In this document: positions 17,776 to 26,963 of the stretch, piece by piece | Layout: the number at the start of each line of letters is the position of its first letter | Position numbering within the stretch: the stretch's first letter is position 1 | Origin: Marivirga harenae | Lineage (GTDB): Bacteria > Bacteroidota > Bacteroidia > Cytophagales > Cyclobacteriaceae | Length of the DNA: 64,000 nt | Assembly: GCF_030534335.1 (NCBI RefSeq) | Contig: NZ_CP130565.1 | Location: 3,431,501-3,495,500, forward strand | Direction of reading: 5' to 3' | Program-made: the position numbers and the translations under genes | Notes under the pieces: model-generated | Told to the model about the DNA's origin: nothing | Databases searched by the model: none | What the model saw: the letters and a program-made list of their open reading frames with translations, nothing else

Positions 17776-19205
17776 GACACTATCCCAAAAAGTGTGTAAC
17801 TAAAAATTTTGTAGATAGGGTTAAGATTCATTTAATCTGACCCTATCTTCAAATATAATAAGAAAACTGTTAAGTATTACTCCCCAGTTTCTAATAGGCT
17901 GAGTCCATTTTTTACTTACCTCCCTAACAGATAAAAATACAGATTTCATTACTGCATCGTCAGTAGGAAATGAGAGCTTATTTTTGGTGTACTTTCTGAT
18001 TTTTCCATTTAGGTTTTCAATTAAGTTAGTGGTGTAAATGATTTTTCTAATTTCCACAGGATAATCAAAAAACACGGTGAGTTCGTCCCAATTGTCTTTC
18101 CAACTTTTAATGGCATACGAGTATTTTGATTCCCATTTAAGTCCAAAATCATTTAAAGCAGCCAAAGCCGCTTCTTTGTTAGGAGCAGTATAAATTTCCT
18201 TCATGTCACGGGTAAACTCTTTTTTATCCTTCCAGACGACATATCGGCAAGTATTCCTGATTTGATGAACCACGCATATTTGAGTGACCGATTCAGGGAA
18301 TGAGGCTCTTATGGTATCAGTAAAGCCGTTGAGGTTGTCTGTTGCCGTGATCAGGATGTCTTCCACACCACTTGCTTTTAAATCGGTCAGCACACTCATC
18401 CAAAACGCAGAGGATTCGTTCTTTCCCAACCACAAGCCTAATACCTCCTTCATTCCATTGGTCTTGAGCCCCACAGCAATGTAAACCGTTTTATTAACCA
18501 CTTTGGAGTTCTCTCTTACTTTAAAAGAAATACCATCCATCCATACAATTAAGTAAACAGGATCTAGTGGCCTGTTTCTCCAGGCTACAATATCCTCAGC
18601 AATGGTATCTGTAATCCTTGATATGGTAGAGGTAGAAACATTGATATCATAGAGCTCGCGTATCTGCTCTTCTATGTCCTGATTGGACATTCCCTTGGCG
18701 TACATGGAAATAATAACATTTTCAATGCCCTCTGCCATTCCTTTTCTTTTAGGGACTAGCATCGGTTCAAAGCTTCCTTCTCTGTCTCTGGGAACATTTA
18801 TGGAGGCTTCGCCAAAAGAGTTTTTGAGTTTTTTGTTTGAATAACCATTACGAGAATTGGAACTGGTAGTCTTTTGGTTTTTATCATAGCCCAAGTGGCC
18901 ATCCAGCTCTGCTTCCAGCATTTTCTCCACCGCACGCTTTTGAAGTTGCTGCAGGAAATCATTGAGTTCATCTCCGTCTTTAAATTGCTTTAAAAACTCT
19001 TCGTTTAATAGATCTTCTTTTTTCATCTTGCAATCTGTGTGTTTATAAAGTTAAAAATATTTACACACAAATTGAGAAAAGCGCCTGCCGCGGCTCCTCG
19101 AAATTTAAGCAGCGATTTTTACAAAATCACTCCCTAAATTTCCGAGGTCATAAAACTGTTTCGTAAGCTCTATTTTAGAACTTACACAGTTTATGAGATA
19201 CTCCC
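17776..19205 (-). mobile_element. IS256-family insertion sequence with 8-bp target duplication
   Basis: A 1430-bp element. The terminal inverted repeats begin GACACTATCCC at 17776 and, on the other strand, GGGAGTATCTC at 19205, and match at about 18 of 24 positions including TATC and GTGTAA. Both ends are flanked by TTTTAAAA (17768-17775 and 19206-19213), the 8-bp duplication expected for IS256. The insertion lies 1 bp past the methylase stop, between convergent genes, so it breaks no frame. The intact ends and transposase suggest a recent, possibly active, copy. Confidence 0.9.
17821..19026 (-). CDS. IS256-family (Mutator-type) transposase
   Basis: A 401-residue DDE transposase. Acidic residues fall in [25 protein letters not shown] and [19 protein letters not shown], as in the IS256/MULE family. 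The N-terminal part contains [19 protein letters not shown] and the DNA-binding [20 protein letters not shown]. Length is typical (about 400). It is the only gene of the 1430-bp element and appears intact. Confidence 0.95.
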   Translation of the reverse strand: MKKEDLLNEEFLKQFKDGDELNDFLQQLQKRAVEKMLEAELDGHLGYDKNQKTTSSNSRNGYSNKKLKNSFGEASINVPRDREGSFEPMLVPKRKGMAEGIENVIISMYAKGMSNQDIEEQIRELYDINVSTSTISRITDTIAEDIVAWRNRPLDPVYLIVWMDGISFKVRENSKVVNKTVYIAVGLKTNGMKEVLGLWLGKNESSAFWMSVLTDLKASGVEDILITATDNLNGFTDTIRASFPESVTQICVVHQIRNTCRYVVWKDKKEFTRDMKEIYTAPNKEAALAALNDFGLKWESKYSYAIKSWKDNWDELTVFFDYPVEIRKIIYTTNLIENLNGKIRKYTKNKLSFPTDDAVMKSVFLSVREVSKKWTQPIRNWGVILNSFLIIFEDRVRLNES

Positions 19206-19213
19206 TTTTAAAA

Positions 19214-19517
19214 AATTGGTTTTTGCTTTTTTGAAATTACTGTTTCGAGAAACTATTTGTCAATTCAGGTCGGTCACAAATGTAAGTTTTATAGAAATTC
19301 AATTTCATACTATTACATTTTATATAATACAAATTAAGTGCGTTATGTTAATGTAAGCTTTGGGATGCGGGTTGGAAATTATTTTCTATTTTAACGGGAA
19401 TGAAGAAAACAGTTTTTTTATGGAGTAGGATGGAACACTCTTTTGGCATCTGTGGATTTAGGGAAACCTTGAGCGGATGACAAATGTGCGTTGAATTTGT
19501 GGTTGGCTTATCCAAAA
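19214..19517. other. Intergenic DNA right of the IS element
   Basis: AT-rich DNA between the IS target duplication and the stop of the Cys/His gene. I see no gene, strong hairpin or repeat. It would have been the space between two convergent genes before the insertion. Confidence 0.6.
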
Positions 19518-20540
19518 TTAAGGTACTAAATGCTTATGCATCACTCTAGCTATATTTCCTGGTGTATACTTATCGGTTTCTGGAGTTTCATCGAAAATTA
19601 GCTCATCCATAAATGCTTTAAGTTCATCAGCAGATGGATTGACCCCTTTATGCTGTTCGGAAATCTGTCTATACAACGTACTGAGATTATTACACATAAC
19701 CTTCGCCAATTCATCATTCATAGATTTATTCACCTTTTTCCTATCAACAGCTGTCCCAATCTTGAAATTATTTTCTTTATAATTAATTACAGAAACAACC
19801 ATTGATTTATCAAGAGAATAGACCTCACTGAAGTCAAATGAAGTCTGAGATTTGTTATTATAAACAGTAATTATGAATTCATTGATCATTGCAATTGCAG
19901 GGATTGAAGTTTCATTGTGGCAATAGATTTGATTGGATGTTGAGTTTTCCTCTGAGAGAGGGCAGTAAAACACTGCCATGGGCATTGAGATAATTTCGCT
20001 TTTAAATCTCAGTAAGTTTTCATTAATCACTTTTGGATCAGTGTCAAGTACCTTAGCTAAAATGTTTCTAATCCTACGTTTTAGAGTAATATTAAGGTTG
20101 TAGTCAAACTTTTCTGCTGAACCCAGCCGGTAGAGTATTGTCAAAAACAGGAGTCTAAGCTCAAGGTTTTGTTCAATATAAATGCTTTCAATTTCTTCTT
20201 CGTTCTCTTCTGGTTTTTGAATTGACTTGATAAAAGGAGCACATATTGATTCAATTGCCCCTAGTCTGTTTTCACAAACAGTGCAAACCAAATTGTCTAC
20301 AGTGAATAGGTTTTCGTTATTCTCAATATCCTCGTCAGTAAGTTCTCTATCCAATAATTTATTGATGCTTTCAGGACTAACTTCTCTACCAATGTATTTC
20401 TGAACAAATCCTCTTGATGAAATTTGGAATCCAACTTCCTCATTCCTTTTCCCAATCATGGACACCAACATAAAAGCAGGAACAACATGTGATCCGAGTT
20501 TATCAGCATCGCTCGTTTGACATATGCAACATTTAATCAT
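19518..20540 (-). CDS. Cys/His protein resembling HNH-type proteins
   Basis: From ATG 20540 the protein has 340 residues. The start MIKCCICQTSDADKLGSHVV supplies C-x2-C and a Ser-His, and LVCTVCENRLG near residue 85 supplies a second C-x2-C. This CxxC...H...CxxC layout resembles HNH/treble-clef zinc proteins, but the remaining 230 residues are unfamiliar and no clear catalytic Asn-His is visible. It is convergent with the methylase trio across the IS element and could be the nuclease or accessory partner, or be unrelated. Confidence 0.6.
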   Translation of the reverse strand: MIKCCICQTSDADKLGSHVVPAFMLVSMIGKRNEEVGFQISSRGFVQKYIGREVSPESINKLLDRELTDEDIENNENLFTVDNLVCTVCENRLGAIESICAPFIKSIQKPEENEEEIESIYIEQNLELRLLFLTILYRLGSAEKFDYNLNITLKRRIRNILAKVLDTDPKVINENLLRFKSEIISMPMAVFYCPLSEENSTSNQIYCHNETSIPAIAMINEFIITVYNNKSQTSFDFSEVYSLDKSMVVSVINYKENNFKIGTAVDRKKVNKSMNDELAKVMCNNLSTLYRQISEQHKGVNPSADELKAFMDELIFDETPETDKYTPGNIARVMHKHLVP

Positions 20541-21176
20541 TCCATACAATTTTAAGGTTTATTCAAATTGAAAACCCAACTCTAAGCCAGATTTGTAATC
20601 TACATCTCAAATTACAAGATATATTTCACTTATTTAGTTATCTTCTACTTTCGTCAAAATAAAGAATGTTGAACAGAATGAAGGAATTGACTATTAATTT
20701 TATTATGAGCAAGATTGCAGGAAATCTTAACTTAAGTACTAAGTAGAACTAAATACTTATAGATGAGCCTGGTTAATTTAAACCAAAATCCTGGTTGCCT
20801 CCATGCTTTGCATGCTGCTAAGGTAAACTAATGGCGATCGGTATACTAAGTCAAACCTTGACCGTTAGCGTGAACTTTTTATCGAAATTCATTTACATTT
20901 GAGCCAAATGAATGCGTTTTGTAGTATAAGCTTAATCACTGTGTTTTTATTCCTTATACCATTTTAAAATAATTCAAAAAAGGCTATGATCTATATCAGA
21001 TTCATTTTTATATCCTTCCTATTGCTTTAATCAATAGACATTCTCGCGCAAGATCCTTTTATCGTCAAAAGAAGCCAGCAACATTCCAAGATTGAATTCT
21101 TTACCAGTTTACATTCAGCGCCCCAAAGAGTTGGAAAATCATTGATTTTAGCCAAAATAGTGGGAGAGAGGTGAAT
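20541..21176. other. Intergenic DNA without recognised features
   Basis: About 640 bp of AT-rich DNA between the Cys/His gene and greB. Both strands carry frequent stops. I see no conserved RNA, repeat or convincing short gene. It probably marks the right edge of the accessory island. Confidence 0.5.
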
Positions 21177-21710
21177 TTAAAAACCAGAAGCACTACCTTG
21201 TTCATACTCAATCTTAAGTATTCGCCAGTTGAATTCACCGGCAGGAGTTTTTACAATGACTTCATCACCTTCAATTTTGTTTAAAAGTGCTTTTGCCAGC
21301 GGTGAGTCCATCGAAATATAATCTTTATTGCCAATTAGCTCTTCGTATCCGACAATACGGAGTCGTTTTTTTAGTCCTCTATCCATGTTCTCAACTTCCA
21401 CCCAGGCACCAAACATTACTTTGCCTTCCTGATTCGGATGATAATGAATGACTTTAAAGTTATCTATGCATTTGCGTAGGTAACGAATGCGACTATCAAT
21501 TTCACGTAAGCGTTTTTTATTGTAATGATAATCAGCATTTTCTGATCGGTCGCCTAAACTGGCAGCCCATGAAACCTTGGCCGTAACATCTGGGCGTTCA
21601 ACTTTCCACAAATGATCATGCTCTTCGCGCAACTTTTGAAATCCTTCAGCAGTAATCATTTGCGAACGATTCAATTTAGGCAGTGTTGATTCTGGAATTT
21701 TTCGTCTCAT
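21177..21710 (-). CDS. greB: Transcription elongation factor GreB
   Basis: From Met 21710 (MRRKIPESTLPKLNRSQMI) a 177-residue protein. It has the N-terminal coiled coil with the acidic tip (WAASLGDRSENADYHYNKKR) and the C-terminal FKBP-like domain (GKVMFGAWVEVEN, YISMDSPLAKALL, TPAGEFNWRI). It binds the secondary channel of RNA polymerase and helps cleave backtracked RNA. The sequence is close to gammaproteobacterial GreB by recall. An upstream extension to 21773 is less likely because the first 21 residues are hydrophobic and unlike the family. Confidence 0.92.
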   Translation of the reverse strand: MRRKIPESTLPKLNRSQMITAEGFQKLREEHDHLWKVERPDVTAKVSWAASLGDRSENADYHYNKKRLREIDSRIRYLRKCIDNFKVIHYHPNQEGKVMFGAWVEVENMDRGLKKRLRIVGYEELIGNKDYISMDSPLAKALLNKIEGDEVIVKTPAGEFNWRILKIEYEQGSASGF

Positions 21711-21868
21711 GTTTAGATGTCTTATTATAGCGCAGTCGAAAATTAATAGATTGATTAATAATATCCTGAGCAATCAAGGGATAAATGAGTACTTATCGAA
21801 TTCTATTCCGTTTAGCTTCACCTCAAACCCATCTTCTTACTCTACAAACGATCTTTGTTCATACCTAC

Positions 21869-23299
21869 TTAATTCTCATCAGTATCTAAATCATCCTCGA
21901 GCACATGAGGTATAAACAAATCAAAACGGGTGCCGCTGCCATATGTAGAGGCTAATGAAATACTGGCGTTCATTTTTTGAATAGCCTCTTTCGCGATATA
22001 CATGCCTAAACCCGTTCCCTTTTTTGAGTTATTCGTAACAAAAAACATATTATAGATCTTGGATTGGTATTCTTCTTGTATCCCAATCCCATTATCTTGA
22101 ACGGTAATGAGTACACCATCTGGTGAAGCACTACTGAAGATTTCTATTTGTGGTACTTTATGGTCATCTCTATACTTAATCGCATTGGAAATTAAATTAC
22201 TCAGTACAATCTTTAGCCGGTTTTCATCAGTAACTACTTCATCCGGCACATCTACTTTTATTTCCACTTTATCTCGGCCGTCATAATGAATCAAATCTGT
22301 CAGTATTTCATCGATTACCACCGAAAGCTGAATAGGCCTGAAGTCATTGACCATCCTACGGTTACGCGCGTGGAGCAAAATATTTTTAATGTACTCATCT
22401 TGCCGCTTAAGGCTGTCATTCATCATATTTAAGTATTTAGGCAATTGCGCTTGCTCGCCTTCAAGCTTAAGTAACTCCACTAATCCTTTGAGAGAAGAAA
22501 TAGGAGCCCTTAAATCATGTGAAACACTATAAGCGAATCGGTCCAACGCTGCATTAATATCTTCCAGTTTTGTATTATTCGCGATCAATTTTTTTTCAGA
22601 TTTTTCCAGCCGTTTTATAAGTATTAAAAAATAGGTTCCTGAGCCACCTACAATTAAAATCACAAATATCACATTGGCAAGCTTCAGCCAACCTTCAACC
22701 TTCCGACTAATGCGGCTCAATGCATCAGAAAAGGAATATTCAACTTCTGATAATTTTTTATTGATTCGAATGATTTCAGCCTTCACTAAATCAACATCTA
22801 ATTGATTTTTCCCATCCTGTGCTATCTTTGCATGAGCATAATGCGCTATGCTATCTAATTTTTCATTGTAGTGATCACCCTTGGTCCAACTTGCAACAGC
22901 TTCTTGCATAAAAGAGAACTGGCCAAAATTCTTATACAGCCAAATATAATTATCAGTATCATCTGGATTGTTTCTTCCTTGAATTAAAGCCCTGTGCATC
23001 TCTGCTCTAGAGCTATCATTTAGTAGAGCCACCCGGAAATCTCTCGGGCCAAAAGAAATAAGCATATTTTCTTGGTATTGAATCCAGTCATTCTCCGATT
23101 CTGATTCCAGATACCGTAATAAATAGAATGAAGCATCTTTTTGCCCCTTAGAATAATTAGATTCCCCATTTATATAGCTTCGAATACTTGCAGTGATCTT
23201 AATAACATAGTAATTGAAAAAAATAAGCGCCAAGCTACTGATCACAATGACCAGAAGTAGGGCTATACTTTTTTTATTAACATACTTTTTCCACTTCAT
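21869..23299 (-). CDS. Sensor histidine kinase
   Basis: A 476-residue kinase. One membrane helix lies near residues 12-30 and another near 205-225, enclosing an extracytoplasmic helical sensor of about 175 residues. A short coiled coil follows, then the phosphoacceptor domain with SVSHDLRAPISS (His about 261) and an HATPase domain with LSNLISNAIKYR (N box), DNGIGI (G1) and KGTGLGMYIAKE (G2). No response regulator gene adjoins, so it is an orphan. The stimulus is unknown. Confidence 0.9.
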   Translation of the reverse strand: MKWKKYVNKKSIALLLVIVISSLALIFFNYYVIKITASIRSYINGESNYSKGQKDASFYLLRYLESESENDWIQYQENMLISFGPRDFRVALLNDSSRAEMHRALIQGRNNPDDTDNYIWLYKNFGQFSFMQEAVASWTKGDHYNEKLDSIAHYAHAKIAQDGKNQLDVDLVKAEIIRINKKLSEVEYSFSDALSRISRKVEGWLKLANVIFVILIVGGSGTYFLILIKRLEKSEKKLIANNTKLEDINAALDRFAYSVSHDLRAPISSLKGLVELLKLEGEQAQLPKYLNMMNDSLKRQDEYIKNILLHARNRRMVNDFRPIQLSVVIDEILTDLIHYDGRDKVEIKVDVPDEVVTDENRLKIVLSNLISNAIKYRDDHKVPQIEIFSSASPDGVLITVQDNGIGIQEEYQSKIYNMFFVTNNSKKGTGLGMYIAKEAIQKMNASISLASTYGSGTRFDLFIPHVLEDDLDTDEN

Positions 23300-23449
23300 G
23301 ATAAATTTTTAGCATTACAATATATTTAAATATGGCTCAGTAACAAAAGAAATATTGAAGTGACATCATTATATTTGATAAGTTCTCACCCATACTACAA
23401 TCGTAAACTTTTGTTACTAATTTTAGTAAATCAATGCATCCTGTAAAAT

Positions 23450-23971
23450 ATGACTCTAGTGAATAAGAAACCCTTAAAACCTATCAATATAAGACCCATT
23501 ACGCCAGAAGATGCGCCATTATTATTTGACTTAATGACGAGCGAGAAATGGCTGGCCCAAATAGGGGATAGAGGAATTAAATCTGTCGCGGATGCCAGGC
23601 AGTATATACTGGACAAAATGCATCCAGATTTGCACAGAAAAGGATTTGTTAATCATATTGTCATCGATAGCGAAACTAAAGCGGAGATTGGAACCTGCAG
23701 TCTGCATGACAGGGACGGAATAGATGGAGTTGATATTGGTTATGGTATACTAGAACAATTTGAAGGAAAGGGTTATGCTACCGCAGCAGCTCAGAAAATG
23801 GTAGAATTAGCTTTGAATACCTATGGACTCAACAAAGTCTATGCAATCACTAATGATGAAAACCTAGGTTCTAGCAGAGTCTTAGAAAAGCTGGGCTTTA
23901 TTCATATAGGATATGTTGAACTTCCTATTGCTGATCATCCGGTAAAATTGTATGAATTGTGTATAGCATGA
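23450..23971 (+). CDS. GNAT-family N-acetyltransferase (RimJ/RimL-like)
   Basis: A 173-residue acetyltransferase starting with INIRPITPEDAPLLFDLM. The acetyl-CoA-binding region is GYGILEQFEGKGYATAAAQK, followed by VYAITNDENLGSSRVLEKLG, as in RimJ/RimL-type GNAT proteins that modify N-terminal or small-molecule amines. The substrate is unknown. It is transcribed alone, divergent from the sensor kinase. Confidence 0.88.
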   Translation: MTLVNKKPLKPINIRPITPEDAPLLFDLMTSEKWLAQIGDRGIKSVADARQYILDKMHPDLHRKGFVNHIVIDSETKAEIGTCSLHDRDGIDGVDIGYGILEQFEGKGYATAAAQKMVELALNTYGLNKVYAITNDENLGSSRVLEKLGFIHIGYVELPIADHPVKLYELCIA

Positions 23972-24059
23972 ATCATATCGTTAAGCTTCTCGGATCGACC
24001 GCAACTCTCCTGCAATGCTTACCCTCTGGATTTGATCTGACTACCTAAATAGCCTTTAA

Positions 24060-24713
24060 TTAATAATTTGGGATGTTTCTTCCTAAAATGAGATCTCGCT
24101 TGCCCACATGCAGATTTCCTTCTTTTTCCAAACTCAATAGTCCTACTGTTCCGCCTCTGGGAGAATCAGGCTTTGTTTCCCTCGGTGTTAGCAAGCTATC
24201 TCCATTAAAATGGACACTAGAAAGCCAATAGTATTTACCGTTTGGTTCCAAGATCGTGTAGTGTATATGTGCCGCTTGTGCCCGATTTGGGTAGGGGGAG
24301 GGCTTAACAGTATAAATGGTGTAGCGCCCACTGTGATCTGTTTTTACCCATCCTCTATTGTAACCATGCCGTTTTCCCCAGCCTTTTGCACTTTCCTTTG
24401 CTTTATAGATACCAGCGTTATTAGTGTGATAAACATATAAAATCACATCTTCAGCCGGAGTTTTCCCATCTGATTGGTAAATCGTGCCGCTAATCTTAAT
24501 TTTGGAGTCACTTTTATTAAAATCGGGAAGGGTATCAGTCGCGTTGAGTTCCTGGTCTCCGTATTCAAAAACTGCTTCACAGCCTTCACATGGTCCTCCA
24601 ACAAGCTTGTAGTTCATCTGCTTAGCATCTTTGTTTGTCTGTGCATCGCAGGAGGAGAAGGCCATTAGCAATAGTCCTGTTATTAACTGAAAAGTTTTTG
24701 CTCTAGTATTCAT
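24060..24713 (-). CDS. Intradiol ring-cleavage dioxygenase-like lipoprotein
   Basis: A 217-residue protein with a lipoprotein signal ending LLLMAFSSCDAQ (Cys about 23). The domain resembles protocatechuate 3,4-dioxygenases: LYVYHTNNAGIY, the Tyr near GWGKRHGYNRGWVKTD, and AAHIHYTILEP with the His pair that would bind Fe(III). Export as a lipoprotein is unusual for a catechol enzyme but common for this subgroup in Bacteroidota. The natural substrate is unknown. Confidence 0.82.
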   Translation of the reverse strand: MNTRAKTFQLITGLLLMAFSSCDAQTNKDAKQMNYKLVGGPCEGCEAVFEYGDQELNATDTLPDFNKSDSKIKISGTIYQSDGKTPAEDVILYVYHTNNAGIYKAKESAKGWGKRHGYNRGWVKTDHSGRYTIYTVKPSPYPNRAQAAHIHYTILEPNGKYYWLSSVHFNGDSLLTPRETKPDSPRGGTVGLLSLEKEGNLHVGKRDLILGRNIPNY

Positions 24714-24802
24714 ATCTATTGATTTAGGTGAATTTTATACTAAAGATGCAGCCGAAAAATAGGTCTTAAAAATAAAATACCTTAAGCTGATGAGTTTATA
24801 GG

Positions 24803-25624
24803 CTATCCTGATGATGGGGTATTGAAGCGCTTTTTGAAATCTAAGGCATAAGTTCTACTTAATCTGACGAGATCTCCGTTTTTCAGTCGTAAATCATAGT
24901 CTCCATTAAGTCGAGACTTATACGAGACAACTGAATTAATATTCACAACTGTTGATTTATGGACTCTAAGAAAAATGGAATCATCTAATTGCTTGCTAAT
25001 CGATTTTAGACTATCTGTATACAAATACTTTCTATTTTCAAGATGGAGAGCTACATAAGGTGTTTCAGACCTAATTATCTGAATATCCTCGACATGTACA
25101 ATAGTTTTTTCCTGCCCATTATTGATCACGATTTTATCAAGAAAGGGTGCATTTTGCGAGCTTTGAGTTTCTTTTTCAGCCCAAAAGTATTTGTAAACGA
25201 ATACAAAAGTTCCATAAATAAGTAGGAGTTTATGGAAATCATTAGCCAAAGTATAGGTGAAGATTTTGTACAATCCGAAGCGACCTTCATAAAAAGTGAT
25301 CGAAAAGAACAGAAAAACAAATGGAAGGACTAAAAGGTGGATCAATACAGGGATTATGATATAAAGGACAGTCCTTTGAATGCTTTCTAGGCTCTGATTT
25401 TGGAGGGACTTATTTAGCAATATTAAGCCAGGAATGAACAGCAGCCAAATAGTTTTAAACAATAGGGATTCACTGAAATAGAAAGAACCGCCATTTCGGT
25501 GAGCGTCTAGGTAGTCTTGAGTAATTGTTAGAGTACCAATGAAAATAATGACCGAGCCTAGAATAACCAAGAATCTATATTGGTGCAGGTACTTTCGATT
25601 GAAAACCGATCGTAGAAGTTTCAT
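24803..25624 (-). CDS. Membrane-anchored LytTR-family regulator
   Basis: A 273-residue protein with about four hydrophobic helices in residues 15-145 and a C-terminal LytTR DNA-binding domain at about 165-270 (VEDIQIIRSETPYVALHLEN, FLRVHKSTVVNINSV, LRLKNGDLVRLSRTYALDF). It lacks a receiver domain, so the membrane part probably senses the signal. It is the last same-strand gene before the mobile element at 25824. Confidence 0.87.
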   Translation of the reverse strand: MKLLRSVFNRKYLHQYRFLVILGSVIIFIGTLTITQDYLDAHRNGGSFYFSESLLFKTIWLLFIPGLILLNKSLQNQSLESIQRTVLYIIIPVLIHLLVLPFVFLFFSITFYEGRFGLYKIFTYTLANDFHKLLLIYGTFVFVYKYFWAEKETQSSQNAPFLDKIVINNGQEKTIVHVEDIQIIRSETPYVALHLENRKYLYTDSLKSISKQLDDSIFLRVHKSTVVNINSVVSYKSRLNGDYDLRLKNGDLVRLSRTYALDFKKRFNTPSSG

Positions 25625-25823
25625 AGGATCTCACAATAATGATTTACCGTACTGAAGTTAATGATTTGAGAACTAATTTTCAAATATATGTCACAGTGAT
25701 ATAGATTAAAGTTATATAATTTATATTATGTTAAGTAAAGCCCCTAGTCATTATTGTTCATTTTTATAGCTCCTAATAAAAAAATCAAAATAAAATATTA
25801 TAATTGTTAAAATATAAAATATA

Positions 25824-26963
25824 ATGTTTTATACAAGGTCAATTCAAATCAATAAAGATTTATTCTTACCTCTACTATTTAGGGATGATACAAATCAACC
25901 ATGTTATATCTTTTTAAAGTTTGTGTTGCTAGACCTGAGATACAAATATTCTAAAACCAATATTCGAAATAAATTGTATTGCATAAAGCGATTATATCAA
26001 TATTCTGAATCAAGATATCAATCTTTTGAAAATTTATTAATTAGAGGTGAAAAACAACCAATTCAAGATATAATCGACTCATTCATCTATTACATTTTAG
26101 ACAGCACTTCGCGATATAAACAATCTGTGGATTATAGAAATCTAATTTTACGATCTGTTAATGATTTCATAGAGTTCATTAATAGGGATTACAACCTTGA
26201 GATTTCACTAACTAAGCTGAGATCCTTTATTATTAAAAGTAGAACCACGTTACAGCGAAAAAACAACAGGGACATTGATTCTGATTTTTTGTTGACAGTG
26301 GTGCACATAGCTTCTCCTTCCAGTGAATTTAACCCTTTTAAAGAAGATGAGGGTATTAGAATTCGAAACTTCGTAATAGTATCACTACTTCAAGAGACTG
26401 GTATCAGAAAGGGTGAATTACTTACGTTGAAAATTGATTCATATCAGGAATTTGGAGACAGATTCTATATCGAAATTATGGATGATCCCGAAGAATTTGA
26501 CCCAAGGTTTTCCCCTCCTTCCGTCAAAAATCTACAAAGCAATAGAACTGTTGCTATTTCAAAGGAACTGTTTATGGTAATACATTTTTATGTTATCACT
26601 TATAGAAATGTCGAATCAAATTCAGTAAGCAAATTTCTATTTTTAAGTGAAAAAGGTAATCCCCTAGGAAAAAACGCTCTAGCTAATATCATCAAGAAAT
26701 TAGTTCAAAAAGCTAACGAAATTACAAATTCTAACTATAATATTAGCCCTCATGACTTTAGATATGCATTCGCTAACAACTTCTTATCTTTTTTAATAGA
26801 TGAGAAAGGATATCCTTTGGACAAAGCTTTAGATCAGTTACGAGCGATAATGGGATGGACATTAACATCTGTAATGCCTAGCAAGTATGCAGCCAATTAC
26901 ATTTCTGATAAAGCAAATTTTACTAATCTTAAAAGAATAGAAAGTTTTTATGAGAATCTCTGA
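25824..26963 (+). CDS. Tyrosine recombinase 1 (TnpA-like)
   Basis: A 379-residue site-specific recombinase. The catalytic set is visible: Arg in QETGIRKGELL (about 196), H-x2-R in SPHDFRYAFAN (about 310-313) and Tyr in SKYAANY (about 355). The position normally His/Trp is in MGWTLTSVMP. The N-terminal 150 residues are the core-binding domain. It overlaps the next gene by 14 bp, so the recombinases are probably made together. Confidence 0.88.
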   Translation: MFYTRSIQINKDLFLPLLFRDDTNQPCYIFLKFVLLDLRYKYSKTNIRNKLYCIKRLYQYSESRYQSFENLLIRGEKQPIQDIIDSFIYYILDSTSRYKQSVDYRNLILRSVNDFIEFINRDYNLEISLTKLRSFIIKSRTTLQRKNNRDIDSDFLLTVVHIASPSSEFNPFKEDEGIRIRNFVIVSLLQETGIRKGELLTLKIDSYQEFGDRFYIEIMDDPEEFDPRFSPPSVKNLQSNRTVAISKELFMVIHFYVITYRNVESNSVSKFLFLSEKGNPLGKNALANIIKKLVQKANEITNSNYNISPHDFRYAFANNFLSFLIDEKGYPLDKALDQLRAIMGWTLTSVMPSKYAANYISDKANFTNLKRIESFYENL

